DNA of 64,000 nucleotides from Streptomyces barringtoniae (GCF_020819595.1 NZ_JAJHNP010000009.1:124001-188000), one strand, 5' to 3'. Shown: positions 50,713 through 60,273, counted from the stretch's first letter. Made by a program: numbers and translations. Notes: generated by a model not told the origin, from the letters alone.

Positions 50713-50796
50713 GCTACACCCGGTGCATCGCACGAACCACACGAACCGCACGAATCGATACGGCCGGACAGGAACGGACGAGAACGGACAACGGAC

Positions 50797-51600
50797 ATGG
50801 GTGAACGGCTGAGCGGCGACGGAGGACCGAGCCGTCGACGCGTGCAGGCCGGCACCGTGTCCGGCGCGTCGGAAGCGGCTGACGTCACCGCGCTGGAGAC
50901 GGTGCTGGCCGCCGTCCTGCGCACCGGTGATGTCGACCCCCGGGCCGAGCAGCGGGCCGTGGCCGCGTTCCGGGACGCCGGCGCCACGGGCGCGCGGCGG
51001 GCACGTACCCGGCGGCGGGACGACTGGCGGCCGGCCGCGGAGCGGCGGGCCGGGCGGACGGTGAGGATGACGTTCGGCGCGGTGTTCGCCAGCGTCGCCC
51101 TGGGCGGGGTCGCCGTCGCGGCCATCGGCTCGGCCGGCTCGTCGACGGGCGGTGCCGGGGCCGGCCCACGGACCGGGCAGCCCTCGGCGGTCGCCCCGGC
51201 CCGGCCCGGCGGTACGGCGCCGTCGGCTCCCTCCGCCGGCTCCCGGCCGACGGACCGCCCGCCGTCCGCCAAGGACACCCAGGCCCACTGCCGTGCCTAC
51301 GAGCAGGTCCGGAGCCGGGGCAAGGCACTCGACGCGACAGCCTGGCAGCGGCTCGTCACGGCCGCCGGCGGCAAGGACAAGGTCGCCGCGTACTGCTCCG
51401 AGCAGCTGACGCGGGCGACCGCCACGCCGGGCCGGCGGACCGGCCAGGGCAAGCCCGGCGAGAGCGCCGGGGCCGCCGGCCACGGCACGTCCGGCGGGAC
51501 CGGCACCTCCGGCAACAGCTCCGGCAACAGCTCCGGCGGTACGGGCGACTCCGCCGGAAAGGGCCGGTCGGGCGGCGGCGGGGCCGGCGGGAAGCACTGA
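50797..51600 (+). CDS. Single-pass membrane protein, probable sigma-factor partner
   Basis: The protein has 267 residues from ATG 50797. The cytoplasmic head (about 1-95) contains LETVLAAVLRTGDVDPRAEQRAVAAFRDA, helical like an anti-sigma domain, then a very basic patch (RRARTRRRDDW). One helix is at about 90-110 (TFGAVFASVALGGVAVAAIGSAG). The outer part is Pro/Ala-rich, with a small two-Cys domain (AHCRAYEQVRSRGKALDATAWQRLVTAAGGKDKVAAYCSEQL). It ends in a Gly/Ser/Thr low-complexity tail (NSSGNSSGGTG). There is no HxxxCxxC zinc motif. Its position 84 bp after the sigma gene supports the anti-sigma role. Confidence 0.78.
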   Translation: MGERLSGDGGPSRRRVQAGTVSGASEAADVTALETVLAAVLRTGDVDPRAEQRAVAAFRDAGATGARRARTRRRDDWRPAAERRAGRTVRMTFGAVFASVALGGVAVAAIGSAGSSTGGAGAGPRTGQPSAVAPARPGGTAPSAPSAGSRPTDRPPSAKDTQAHCRAYEQVRSRGKALDATAWQRLVTAAGGKDKVAAYCSEQLTRATATPGRRTGQGKPGESAGAAGHGTSGGTGTSGNSSGNSSGGTGDSAGKGRSGGGGAGGKH

Positions 51601-51649
51601 CCGGCAGCGCCGACCGGGAGCACCGACCGGGTGGAGCACGTCCTGTCCG

Positions 51650-53263
51650 TCAGGGCGTGCCGCTGGGGATCACGCAGTTCTTCGGCTGTTCGCGGCCGGT
51701 GGGCCAGCCGAGGCCGACGAACCTCAGCCCGCCCTGGCCCGCCCGGCCCGGATCCAGCTCGACCACCGCGACCGGCTTGTCGTACGGATTCCCGGCGCTG
51801 GTCAGGCAGATCAGGCCGCTCGTGCCCTGCACCCGGTGCCGGGACTGCAGTTGCGACCACTCCCCGCCGACGTCGTCCAGGGACGGCATCCTCGCGGCGT
51901 CGCCGCTCTGCACCTGGTGCAGGGCCGTGCCTATGGTGACGAGGCCGTCGTACACGAGCATCGTCCGCGAGTCGTCCAGGTTCGGAGCGGAGCCGAGGTC
52001 GGTGGCCTTCGTGGTGCCGATCAGCTTCTTCAGGTTGTCCAGGGCCGCCTGCGGCTCGGTGAGGTACTGGGGGAGCTCGTCCCCGGTGGGCTCGCGGTGG
52101 CGGGCCGCCCTGAACTGCTTCTTCCAGGCGGCCAGTTCGGTGCTCCAGGCGTCCGGGTGCGCGGGGGCGGCGTACTGCACCGTCACCTTGGCCCTGCCGT
52201 CCGCGCCGCGCAGCTGCTGCCAGTCCCCGTCCGTCATGTTCTGCTGCAGCGAGGCGGCGTCGGAACCGCTGATGATCGTGTAGTGCCGGTTCTCGCAGCC
52301 GACTTGGGCGAGTTTGAGCGCGAAGAGCCGCAGGTGCAGGGTGCGGCCCGCGAAGTAGACGGTGTCGGCCTCGGAGTCGCAGATGTTGTTGGCTATCTGG
52401 GTGAACTGGTTGCCGGTCGAGCCCGCCTCGTCGATCGCAGGGGAGGTGAAGGGCATCGCGGCGGGACCGGGCGCGCCCGTCTCCCGGATCCCGCTGAACG
52501 CCTTCGCCAGCGACTCGTCGTAGCCGTCCGGCCGCTTGTCGTAGACCAGGACCGTCCTGCTGTTCTCCCGGCCCTGCGCCCCGTTGAAGTCGGCGAGCGC
52601 CTCGGCCACGTCGTGGTTGGCGGGGATGATCCGGGCCAGGCCGGGGAACCTGGGCTTCGCCATCCCGTCCGCCCCGTCCGCGTTCGCGATCTGGTCGCCG
52701 GTGATCCGGGAGGCGAGCACCGGGATCCGGTGGTCCGTCAGGCGCCTGACGGCCGCCCGGGTGGCGTCGAGGCTGAGGTTGAAGCCGGTAACGGCGCGCA
52801 GCCGGTCCCCGGGCGAGTCGGCCATGCGCAGCAGGGTGTCCACGACCGTCGACTGGTGCCGGTAGTCCCGGCCGGGGTTGGCCAGCACCAGCCGGATCTT
52901 CGGCGGTTCGCCCTCGCCCTCGTTGGCCTCCAGCTGCCCCAGGTACGCGCCCTGGATGTCGCTGCGCATCTCCCGTCGCAGGGCCGCCTTGTCCGACTGG
53001 AGCGGCAGCATCATCGCCACCGTCACATGGGGCTGGCCCTGGATCTTCCTGTTCTCCCGGGCAATGGCCCGGGCCACCTGCCTGATCTCCGGTGTGCCGA
53101 AGTCGTAGCCCTCGCCGTTGACGCCGACGCACTCGCCGCCGATCCGCTCGACCCCCTCGGTGCAGGTGTCCGGCCGGCTGACGACGGACCAGCCGAACAG
53201 ACCGCCCGCCACGACCGCCGCCGTGACCAGCAGCGCGTAGAGGATCTTCTTCCATCTGGGCAT
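51650..53263 (-). CDS. Membrane-tethered periplasmic-binding-like receptor
   Basis: The protein has 537 residues. ATG 53263 follows a perfect AAGGAGG that lies inside the end of the upstream gene. One N-terminal helix (ILYALLVTAAVVAGGLFGWSVV) tethers it outside the cell. The body is a type I periplasmic-binding fold: HVTVAMMLPLQSDKAALRREM, QGAYLGQLEANEGEGEPPKIRLVLANPG, AVTGFNLSLDATRAAVRRLTDHRIPVLAS, and later HYTIISGSDAAS and SRTMLVYDGLVTIG. This is the ABC branched-amino-acid-type receptor family, but no permease is nearby. The start is 5 bp after the stop of the NTPase gene, so they form a pair. Confidence 0.85.
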   Translation of the reverse strand: MPRWKKILYALLVTAAVVAGGLFGWSVVSRPDTCTEGVERIGGECVGVNGEGYDFGTPEIRQVARAIARENRKIQGQPHVTVAMMLPLQSDKAALRREMRSDIQGAYLGQLEANEGEGEPPKIRLVLANPGRDYRHQSTVVDTLLRMADSPGDRLRAVTGFNLSLDATRAAVRRLTDHRIPVLASRITGDQIANADGADGMAKPRFPGLARIIPANHDVAEALADFNGAQGRENSRTVLVYDKRPDGYDESLAKAFSGIRETGAPGPAAMPFTSPAIDEAGSTGNQFTQIANNICDSEADTVYFAGRTLHLRLFALKLAQVGCENRHYTIISGSDAASLQQNMTDGDWQQLRGADGRAKVTVQYAAPAHPDAWSTELAAWKKQFRAARHREPTGDELPQYLTEPQAALDNLKKLIGTTKATDLGSAPNLDDSRTMLVYDGLVTIGTALHQVQSGDAARMPSLDDVGGEWSQLQSRHRVQGTSGLICLTSAGNPYDKPVAVVELDPGRAGQGGLRFVGLGWPTGREQPKNCVIPSGTP

Positions 53264-53268
53264 CGCCG

Positions 53269-55437
53269 TTACCTCCTTCGCCCGAGCTGGTCGGTGCAGG
53301 CGCAGCGCAGCAACGGCTGCTCGTTCTCCGCCAGGGCACTCCAGTCGGTGGCCGTCCGGCCGAGCTCCCCGGCGCCGTCGAACTCCATGATCGAGAGCAG
53401 GCCCAGCAGCTTGTCCAGCGTGCGGGCGGTCTGTCTGCCGGTCGGCCTGGTCCGCTCCTCGCACAGCCACACCGCGTGCAGCAGCTGGTCGACCGTGCGG
53501 CGCAGCGCCGGCCCGTCCACCGGCACCAGGCCCTGGGCGCGCTCCCGCCGGGTGTCCGCTCCGCCCGGATACGGCGCCTGGGCGACCTCCAGCAGCTCCG
53601 CGCACCACTCCCGGGGTCGCCCGGGCAGCGTGGCGGCCAGGTGGCGGACCACGTCGTCCACACCGCCGGAGACCAGGTGGTGGTTCATCCGGTGCGCCAT
53701 GACCGAGCGGAAGGCACCGCCGCCCGGCGCCCCCTCCTCCGCCGTGCGTGCGGTGTAGTGGTCCCGCAGCAGGTGGTGGTCGGCGACCCAGGCCTCGCCG
53801 TCGGGGCGCAGCCCGTACAGCCGGTGCACCAGCAGCTGGCGCAGCCCGAAGTCCCCGATGAAGTGCCGCTCGCAACCGGGCCAGCCGGTGTCGGTGAGCA
53901 GCTGCGCGACGTGATGTGCCGTCAGGCGGTGGACGCGGCCGGACTGGTGGTGGCGGAGCAGGACGTCGGCGCACTCGGTGTCGTGTGCCACCGACAGATG
54001 GGTGAGCAGGTCGAGCCACTGGTCGTGGTGCTCGGCCGGCAGCCTGACCGGCAGCTGGTCCAGGACCAGCTCCCGCAGCAGTACGTCCGCCACGGGCCGC
54101 TCGGGGCCGCCGTCGCCCGGGAGTGGCAGCCGGGCGTCGAGGATGTCCCGGTCGTTGGCGTCGGCCGGCATCCGGAAGGCGGCGGCAGCGGCGGCCAGCC
54201 GGATCACCGTGTGCGGCCGTCCGCCGCTCAGCCGTGCCACGGCCGCGTCGATACGGCGGCGGTTCGTGCCGCCCTCCGGCTCCGCGCGCCGCTGTCTTCG
54301 CTCGGTCTCCAGCCGGAGCTGGTCGCCGGTGAGCAACGGCATGCGCAGCAGCAGCACCCCGTCGGCCAGCGGTGCCCGGTCCGCCCCCGAGTCCGTGCGC
54401 CGGGACCAGTCGGCCGGCACGCCGTCGGCCGGCCGGAACTCCGCCGGGGCCGGCACCTCCCGCGGCGGCAGTCCGCCGTACAGGAAGGCACCGCCGTCCG
54501 CCCGGCGGGCCGTGCCCACGACCACCACGCGGTCGCGCTGCCCGGCCCTGCGGTCCAAGAGCACGGCGCGCAGCAGCTGCTCCCCCAGCGGTGACTCGGC
54601 GCGGTCCAGCAGCACCGCCGGGCGGCCGACCCGGCTCAGCCAGCCCAGCGCCCCCGCGTACGCCGCCTCGAGGTCCTCGCGCAGCGCCCGGAAGAGGAAG
54701 CTCTCCGCCAGCTCCCGCTCCTCGCCGCCGGCCTGGAAGTCGGCGGCGAGATCGCGCAGCCCGTGCTCGGGCTGACCGGCCGCGCCGGGGTAGGCGCCGT
54801 AGATCCGCGCCAGTTCCGTACGGCCCCGGGGCGCCAGGCTCGCGAAGATGGCGTCCAGCAGCGCGGTGCTCACCGAGGCCGCGTACGGGTCGAGCGCCTG
54901 CCCGGACAGGGTCGTCAGCAGGTTCCGCAGGGCGCCGCGCAGCGCACCCCGCCAGAAGTCGCCCGTGCCCAGGCCGCGCAGACGCTGCTTCTGGAGTAAC
55001 TCCTCGTAGCGTTCGACCTCTGCCGCGACCGCCTCGGCCGTGCCCCCCGTGACGCCGGTCGCGACCATCGCGAGGCCCGCGAAGAGCCGGGGGAAGGCGA
55101 ACGAGCCGCCCGTCCCCTGCCAGCCGGCGAGCCGCCGGGCGGCCTCGGCCAGGACCTCGGTCGCGGCCGAGCGGGCGCCGGGCTCCGGCTCCGCCCGGTC
55201 CGCGTAGGCCGGTGACCCGCAGTCCAGGTAGATCACCGGCACCTTGGTGGCGAACCGGTCCCGCACGGCCCGCAGCAGCCGGCCCTTGCCCATGCCCGGG
55301 CCTCCGGTGAGCAGCACCACCGGCAGGTCGGGGCCGTACAGCGGTTCCCGGCCGGCGCCGGACGGCGACCGCCCGAGCAGGCGCGCGAAGAAGCCCTCCT
55401 CCGCGAGGAGTCTTTCGAACCCCACGTCCTCACACAC
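53269..55437 (-). CDS. STAND-like NTPase paired with the receptor
   Basis: The protein has 722 residues from GTG 55437 (VCEDVGFERLL), with GGGGGA close upstream; the start is not certain. A P-loop LLTGGPGMGKGRLL (45-52) has Gly where Ser or Thr usually follows Lys. VPVIYLDCGSP follows it, and RPAVLLDRAE may be Walker B. The rest is helical, Arg/Leu-rich and without recognised domains; no membrane segment is seen. Similar N-terminal P-loop plus long helical region is known in STAND signal proteins. The receptor gene directly downstream suggests a sensing pair. The family is not one I recognise. Confidence 0.75.
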   Translation of the reverse strand: MCEDVGFERLLAEEGFFARLLGRSPSGAGREPLYGPDLPVVLLTGGPGMGKGRLLRAVRDRFATKVPVIYLDCGSPAYADRAEPEPGARSAATEVLAEAARRLAGWQGTGGSFAFPRLFAGLAMVATGVTGGTAEAVAAEVERYEELLQKQRLRGLGTGDFWRGALRGALRNLLTTLSGQALDPYAASVSTALLDAIFASLAPRGRTELARIYGAYPGAAGQPEHGLRDLAADFQAGGEERELAESFLFRALREDLEAAYAGALGWLSRVGRPAVLLDRAESPLGEQLLRAVLLDRRAGQRDRVVVVGTARRADGGAFLYGGLPPREVPAPAEFRPADGVPADWSRRTDSGADRAPLADGVLLLRMPLLTGDQLRLETERRQRRAEPEGGTNRRRIDAAVARLSGGRPHTVIRLAAAAAAFRMPADANDRDILDARLPLPGDGGPERPVADVLLRELVLDQLPVRLPAEHHDQWLDLLTHLSVAHDTECADVLLRHHQSGRVHRLTAHHVAQLLTDTGWPGCERHFIGDFGLRQLLVHRLYGLRPDGEAWVADHHLLRDHYTARTAEEGAPGGGAFRSVMAHRMNHHLVSGGVDDVVRHLAATLPGRPREWCAELLEVAQAPYPGGADTRRERAQGLVPVDGPALRRTVDQLLHAVWLCEERTRPTGRQTARTLDKLLGLLSIMEFDGAGELGRTATDWSALAENEQPLLRCACTDQLGRRR

Positions 55438-55586
55438 GGATCCCCCATGGATGCTCTCCCGCCCAGGAGCAGGTGATCGTTGTGGTGAAAGGACATCAGT
55501 GGAACATAAAGCCTTCTGTTCGGACAACGATGCGTACGGGAAAGGAAGTTGGGGATGTGGGGGGATGGTGGGGTGTGCGGCGGGAG

Positions 55587-56783
55587 TCAGGCCCGCGCCG
55601 TGGCCGTCGCGCCCGCTGGGGCCGGCTCCGGTACGACGCGGCGGCGCCGGACCGGCATCCCGAAGGTCGGGTTGGCGACGCTCCAGGCCGCGCCCTTGCA
55701 GACCAGTTCCTTGTACAGGGCCGCGAACCGTCCCGTCAGGGCCGCCCGGACGGCGCGGTCGTCGGCGGTGACGAACTGGATCAGCCCTTCCCTGCGGCCC
55801 AGCGAGACGCACTGGTTGTAGTACCGGATCGGTACGTTCGGGAGCTTGCCGCCGGTCAGGCGGGCCACGATGGCTTCGGCGGCCTGCCACGCGGTGAAGC
55901 CGCCCGAGGCGCACGACATCCGCAGCGGCTTGTCGCCGGGGCCCATCGCCATGGCCGCGTCGCCGACGGCGTACACGTCCGGATGCGAGACCGAGCGCAT
56001 GGTCGCGTCGACCACGAGCTGGCCCGCGTCGGTGACCTCCAGGGCGGTGGCCCGCGCGATCGGGTGGACGGCGAAGCCGGTGGTCCACACGGTGACCGCG
56101 GCGGGGAGGGACGCGCCGTCGGCGGTGGCGACGCGGTCGGCCTCGACGGCGGTGACGGCGGTGTGCTCGTGCACGGTGATGCCGAGCCTGCCGAAGACCC
56201 TGCGCAGGTGCCGGCGGCCCTTCGGCGAGAGCCAGTCGCCGAGGCCGTCGCGGGCGACGAGGGCGACGTCGAGGTCCGGGCGGGCCTCGGCGATCTCGGT
56301 CACGGCCTCCAGGCCGGTGAGGCCGCCGCCGACCACGACCACGGGCTGTCCGGCGGCCAGGGCGGCCAGGCGCTCGCGCAGCCGGAGCGCTCCGGGCCGG
56401 CTCGCGAGCTGCTCGGCGTGCTCGGCGGTGCCGGGGACACCCTGGTCGTTCCAGCCGCTGCCGAGGGCGTACACGAGGGTGTCGTACGGCAGTTCCTCGG
56501 CTCCGTCCGCGCCGGTGACGGCGACGGTTCTGCGGTCGGCGTCGACGCCGGTGACCCGGGCGAGCCTCACTTCGACACCGGTGCCCGCGAACATCTCGGC
56601 GAGCGGCCGGGGCTTGAGGGACCGGCCGACCGCGAGCTGGTGCAACCGGACGCGTTCCACGAAGTCGGACTCGGCGTTGACGAGGGTGATGGCGACGTCT
56701 TCGGGGCGCAGCCGCCCGGCGAGGCGCCCGGCGGCGACGGTTCCGGTGTATCCGGCTCCCAGGACGACGATGCGGTGCTGCAT
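55587..56783 (-). CDS. FAD-dependent NAD(P)H oxidoreductase (NDH-2-like)
   Basis: The protein has 398 residues; AGGAG lies 7 bp before ATG 56783. The FAD site is IVVLGAGYTGTVAAGRLAGR; the NAD site is VVVVGGGLTGLEAVTEIAE (about 155-173); the second FAD motif is HPDVYAVGDAAMAMG (about 290). This is the NDH-2/FSP1 disulfide-independent family that moves electrons from NAD(P)H to quinones or dyes. No C-terminal membrane anchor is obvious, though LYKELVCKGAAW may be amphipathic. The gene follows an ECF41 sigma gene; such sigma factors are typically next to a carboxymuconolactone decarboxylase, oxidoreductase or epimerase gene, and this is the oxidoreductase type. Confidence 0.9.
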   Translation of the reverse strand: MQHRIVVLGAGYTGTVAAGRLAGRLRPEDVAITLVNAESDFVERVRLHQLAVGRSLKPRPLAEMFAGTGVEVRLARVTGVDADRRTVAVTGADGAEELPYDTLVYALGSGWNDQGVPGTAEHAEQLASRPGALRLRERLAALAAGQPVVVVGGGLTGLEAVTEIAEARPDLDVALVARDGLGDWLSPKGRRHLRRVFGRLGITVHEHTAVTAVEADRVATADGASLPAAVTVWTTGFAVHPIARATALEVTDAGQLVVDATMRSVSHPDVYAVGDAAMAMGPGDKPLRMSCASGGFTAWQAAEAIVARLTGGKLPNVPIRYYNQCVSLGRREGLIQFVTADDRAVRAALTGRFAALYKELVCKGAAWSVANPTFGMPVRRRRVVPEPAPAGATATARA

Positions 56784-56918
56784 TTCCGGCTCCTGTCTGC
56801 TGCTGTCCTCGGCCGCTGCCTTCAGCGGATCCGCCCCTTGAACCGGGCGGCCCGCCGTTTCCTGACAGGAACCGGATGTGAAGCAGCTCACATTCGAGCC
56901 GGAAGGCGTCCGAGGTCG

Positions 56919-57863
56919 TCAGAAGATGCCGAGCAGGGGTTCGCCGTGGTCGCCGGCCGCCCACCGCCGCGTCGCGCGTTCCAGCTTGTCGGGGTTGACC
57001 TGGTTGCGGAAGGCGGCGATGCCCTCTGCGGTGATCTCCAGGCACATCACGCCGACGACCCGGCCGCCGACGACCGCGACCAGGGCGGGGCCGCCGTTGG
57101 CGGTCGTGACGTAGACCTCGGACGGGCCGCCGATCAGGCGGCGCTTGGCCTCGCTGGGTTTGAACAGGCCCCGCATGAACTTCGCGACCGCGAGGGCGCC
57201 CTCGAACGCCCTGGCGCGGGCCGGGACCTTCCCGCCGCCGTCGCCGACCGCGATGGCGTCCTGGGTGAGCAGCCGTACCAGCGGCTCGGTCCGCCCGCTG
57301 GTGGCGGCCGCGAGGAACTCCTCCACGACCCGCCGGGCGGCGGCCCGGTCGATCTCGGTGCGGGCCCTGCCCTCGGCGACGTGCTTCTTGGCACGGTGGA
57401 GGATCTGCTGGCTGGCGGCCTCGGTGAGGTCGAGGATCGCGGCGATCTCCCGGTGCGGATAGCCGAAGGCCTCCCGCAGCACGTACACCGCCCGCTCGTC
57501 GGGGGAAAGGCGTTCCAGCAGGGCGAGGACGGCGTACGACACCGATTCGCGCTGTTCGGCGGTGTCGGCCGGCCCGAGCATCGGGTCCCCGGCGAGCAGC
57601 GGCTCGGGCAGCCACTGGCCCACGTAGGTCTCGCGCCGCGCACGGGCCGAGGCGAGCTGGTTGAGGCACAGGTTGGTGAGCACCTTCGTCAGCCATGCCT
57701 CGGGCACCTCGATGCGGCCGACGTCGGCGCCCTGCCAGCGCAGGAACGTCTCCTGTACGGCGTCCTCCGCCTCGCTCGCGGAGCCCAGCAGACGATAGGC
57801 GATGGCCTCCAGCCGGGGCCTGCACGCCTCGAACCGGTCCACGTCGTCCACGGTCAGCGCCAT
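56919..57863 (-). CDS. ECF41-type sigma factor with C-terminal SnoaL-like domain
   Basis: The protein has 314 residues from ATG 57863 (MALTVDDV); a start at 57911 is also possible. Region 2 has YRLLGSASEAEDAVQETFLRW; region 4 has LSPDERAVYVLREAFGYPHREIAAIL and ASQQILHRAKKHV. The last 120 residues are a SnoaL/NTF2-like domain (VVEEFLAAATSGRTEPLVRLLTQDAI, NGGPALVAVVGGRVVGVM), which in ECF41 proteins replaces a separate anti-sigma factor and controls activity. Expected target is the oxidoreductase gene that lies 135 bp downstream on the same strand. Confidence 0.92.
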   Translation of the reverse strand: MALTVDDVDRFEACRPRLEAIAYRLLGSASEAEDAVQETFLRWQGADVGRIEVPEAWLTKVLTNLCLNQLASARARRETYVGQWLPEPLLAGDPMLGPADTAEQRESVSYAVLALLERLSPDERAVYVLREAFGYPHREIAAILDLTEAASQQILHRAKKHVAEGRARTEIDRAAARRVVEEFLAAATSGRTEPLVRLLTQDAIAVGDGGGKVPARARAFEGALAVAKFMRGLFKPSEAKRRLIGGPSEVYVTTANGGPALVAVVGGRVVGVMCLEITAEGIAAFRNQVNPDKLERATRRWAAGDHGEPLLGIF

Positions 57864-57913
57864 GCCCGCGATCCTAGCCCGCAGGGCGAGTTCGGGCTTG
57901 AGGCGGTCCATGC

Positions 57914-57946
57914 GCAGCCCCCGGGCCGGCGGGGCCCGGGGGCTGC
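57914..57946 (-). terminator. Strong hairpin terminator
   Basis: A 14-bp perfect stem (57914-57927 with 57933-57946, GCAGCCCCCGGGCC) with a 5-bp loop lies 15 bp after the stop of the secreted propeller gene on the minus strand. Confidence 0.85.
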
Positions 57947-57961
57947 GATCCGACGGCTCGG

Positions 57962-60025
57962 CTAGCGGGTGCCGTGTGCGTCGGGGGCGGGCAGGTGGCG
58001 GCCGGGAACCACGGTGGGGTCGGGTGCGGGCCGGGCACTGTCGGCGGCGGAGCCCGCCGAGGCGAACGTGGACCGCGCCGCGGCCGTCGCGGGCAGCTCG
58101 CCGTTCGCCACCCAGTGGGTGGTCGTCCAGGCGCTGCTCGCGGCGATCGCCGAGGCGATCGCGGTGCGGTTGGCCGCCGGGTACGAGGCGTTGCCCCCGA
58201 AGGTCTGCACCACCCAGACGCTGGCGGCCTCCTGGTTCAGGTAGTTCGAGGCCGGTGCCGACAGGCTGGACTCGGCGGACCAGAGCATCGGGCCGTACGT
58301 GGCCGTGGCCGCGCCGCCCGCGACCGCGTTCTGCCAGGTCCAGGTGTCCTCGACGACGGCCTGCGTCGGTGCGGACCACCAGAAGCGGGCCAGGTTGGCG
58401 GCGACGTCCTCATGGGCCTTGCCGCCGATCGTCCAGAAGCTCCAGACCTTGTTCAGGGGCGTGTGCTCCATCGCCTGGGTGGCGTTGTAGCCGACCGTCA
58501 CCATGTTCGTGGTCTTGGGGTTCAGGGCGTTGAGGTAGTTCTTCACCGAAGTGAGGACCGTCTTGCCGTTCGTCAGCAGGACCACGCCGGTGCCGTGGTA
58601 GCCCAGCGCGCCCGCGGCCGTGGAGGCGGCGATCGGGTCGTGGTAGTCGTTGCCGTCGGCGACGAAGATCCAGCTCGGGGTCGCGCTGATCTGCCTGGCG
58701 ACCCGGGCCGACAGCGAGGAGAGGTCGGGGGCGTCGAGACGCAGCGGCTTGTAGCCGAGTGCCTGGACCTGGCCGGCCACCTTGGAGGCGAGGATGCGGG
58801 TGCTGCCGTCGAGGTAGACGGTGCTGCCCTTGGGAAGCGAGCGCTTGAGTTCGGTGGCCGCGGCGGAGTCCAGGCCGCTGCCGGAGGTCATCAGGACCGG
58901 GCCCTGCTTCTCCGCGGCCAGCGCGATCGCGGGGGCCGAGTAGGTGCCGTTGCCCTTGTTGACCAGCACCGCGGACCTGGCCGTGATGAGCCCGGGTACG
59001 TGCGTTCCGCCCACGGTGTCGAACGTCCACCGGGACGCGGCACCGTCGATGCCGACCGAGCCGGTGCCGTAGACCCGGACCAGGGTGTTCTTCCGCAGCG
59101 GCTGCCAGGCGGGCTTGGCGCCCTTGCCGGCGCCGGTGACCTGGGCCGACGTACCCGCCGCCAGGTCGAGGACGCGCACTGTCTGCACGTCGTCGGACCA
59201 GCCGGCGTGCGAGCTGTGCGCCTCGTACGCGATCCGTCCGCCGGCCGGGTCCCAGGTCGGGGACAGGTGGTCGGACGGGTCGGTGGTGACCTGCTTGACG
59301 TCGCTGCCGTCGGCGTTCGCCGTGAACAGCTGGGTCCAGCCGTCCACTTCGCGCGTGAAGACCAGCTTGCCGCCGTCCGCCGAGAACACCGGCGAGGAAC
59401 CGGAGGCGATGATGTTCTTCAGCGCCTTGGTGGACGGGTTGTAGGTCCAGATGCCCTGGCTGTCGTAGCAGCCGTAGTTGTGCCGGCGTTCGAAGGCCAG
59501 CGTTCCGGCCGGGCTCGCCGTCGGGTGGACGTCACAGACCGTCGACGGCTCCTGGGTGGCCGTCAGCAGCGGCTCCGGCGCCCACGACCCGTCCGAGGGC
59601 CCGTAGGCGAGCTGGCCGCCCGTGCTGAACACCACGTACCGGCCGTCCAGCCAGAACGCGGGATCCTCGTACGACGCGCTGGAGCGCACCTTGGTGGCCC
59701 ACGGCAGCGTGAGGAGCGAGGTGCTGCCGGTGACCCGGCCGGTGGACAGCTGGCTCCAGCCCGCCACGACCCTGCTGCCGTCCGGCGCCCAGTTCGGGGT
59801 GTAGCCGTAGTTCGGGATGTTGGGCACGGAACGCAGACCCGTTCCGTCCGCGTTGACGGTCTCCACCCCCGTGGAACCGCCGTACAGCCCGATCTGGCCG
59901 GCCGTCACGCCATCGGTCGCGGTCGCGGCCTGCGCGCCGGGTGCCGCCGCACCGAGCAGGCCGGCCGCCGCCAGCGAGGCGGCCGACGTGAGCGCCGCGA
60001 GACGGCGGCGCGTGCGAGATCTCAA
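57962..60025 (-). CDS. Secreted TolB-like beta-propeller with cell-wall-binding repeats
   Basis: The protein has 687 residues. TTG 60025 (LRSRTRRRL) lies 9 bp after GGGGGG. The signal peptide ends near PGAQAATA. The first half is WD40/TolB-like: NYGYTPNWAPDGSRVVAG, SSPVFSADGGKLVFTREVDG and DHLSPTWDPAGGRIAYEAHS (repeats of about 45 residues). The second half resembles cell-wall-binding type 2 repeats: GSTVYLDGSTRILASKVAG, PSWIFVADGNDYHDPIAAS and GTGVVLLTNGKTVLTSVKNYL. It is a wall-associated protein, perhaps a scaffold or sensor; no catalytic site is seen. Confidence 0.82.
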   Translation of the reverse strand: MRSRTRRRLAALTSAASLAAAGLLGAAAPGAQAATATDGVTAGQIGLYGGSTGVETVNADGTGLRSVPNIPNYGYTPNWAPDGSRVVAGWSQLSTGRVTGSTSLLTLPWATKVRSSASYEDPAFWLDGRYVVFSTGGQLAYGPSDGSWAPEPLLTATQEPSTVCDVHPTASPAGTLAFERRHNYGCYDSQGIWTYNPSTKALKNIIASGSSPVFSADGGKLVFTREVDGWTQLFTANADGSDVKQVTTDPSDHLSPTWDPAGGRIAYEAHSSHAGWSDDVQTVRVLDLAAGTSAQVTGAGKGAKPAWQPLRKNTLVRVYGTGSVGIDGAASRWTFDTVGGTHVPGLITARSAVLVNKGNGTYSAPAIALAAEKQGPVLMTSGSGLDSAAATELKRSLPKGSTVYLDGSTRILASKVAGQVQALGYKPLRLDAPDLSSLSARVARQISATPSWIFVADGNDYHDPIAASTAAGALGYHGTGVVLLTNGKTVLTSVKNYLNALNPKTTNMVTVGYNATQAMEHTPLNKVWSFWTIGGKAHEDVAANLARFWWSAPTQAVVEDTWTWQNAVAGGAATATYGPMLWSAESSLSAPASNYLNQEAASVWVVQTFGGNASYPAANRTAIASAIAASSAWTTTHWVANGELPATAAARSTFASAGSAADSARPAPDPTVVPGRHLPAPDAHGTR

Positions 60026-60273
60026 CTCGAAGCCCCCCTGTGCTCTTGGATGCCGACGATCACTCGTCGGCAGCAGGACGGTATGTGATGACACGCCGGG
60101 GGTACCGGAAAGCCCGCTCGAACAGTGGGTGAACAACGGGCTGCGCTCGGTGTTCGCCGCGCCGGGCGTACTCGGCCGGGCGCAGTGGACGTTGCTTCCC
60201 CCGTCGGACGCCCCGGGCCGGCGCCGCGGGCGAGTCTGGTCGTACGCCCGGCCCCGGATCCGAAGGAAGCGAA

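Noticed and set aside
50725..50795. ACGAACC and GAACGGAC short repeats between sigma factor and partner gene
   Set aside because: Imperfect, few copies and no stem; too weak to call a regulatory array.
55473..57965. 830-codon plus-strand frame over the oxidoreductase and ECF41 genes
   Set aside because: Mirror of two well-supported minus-strand genes, with no start signal.
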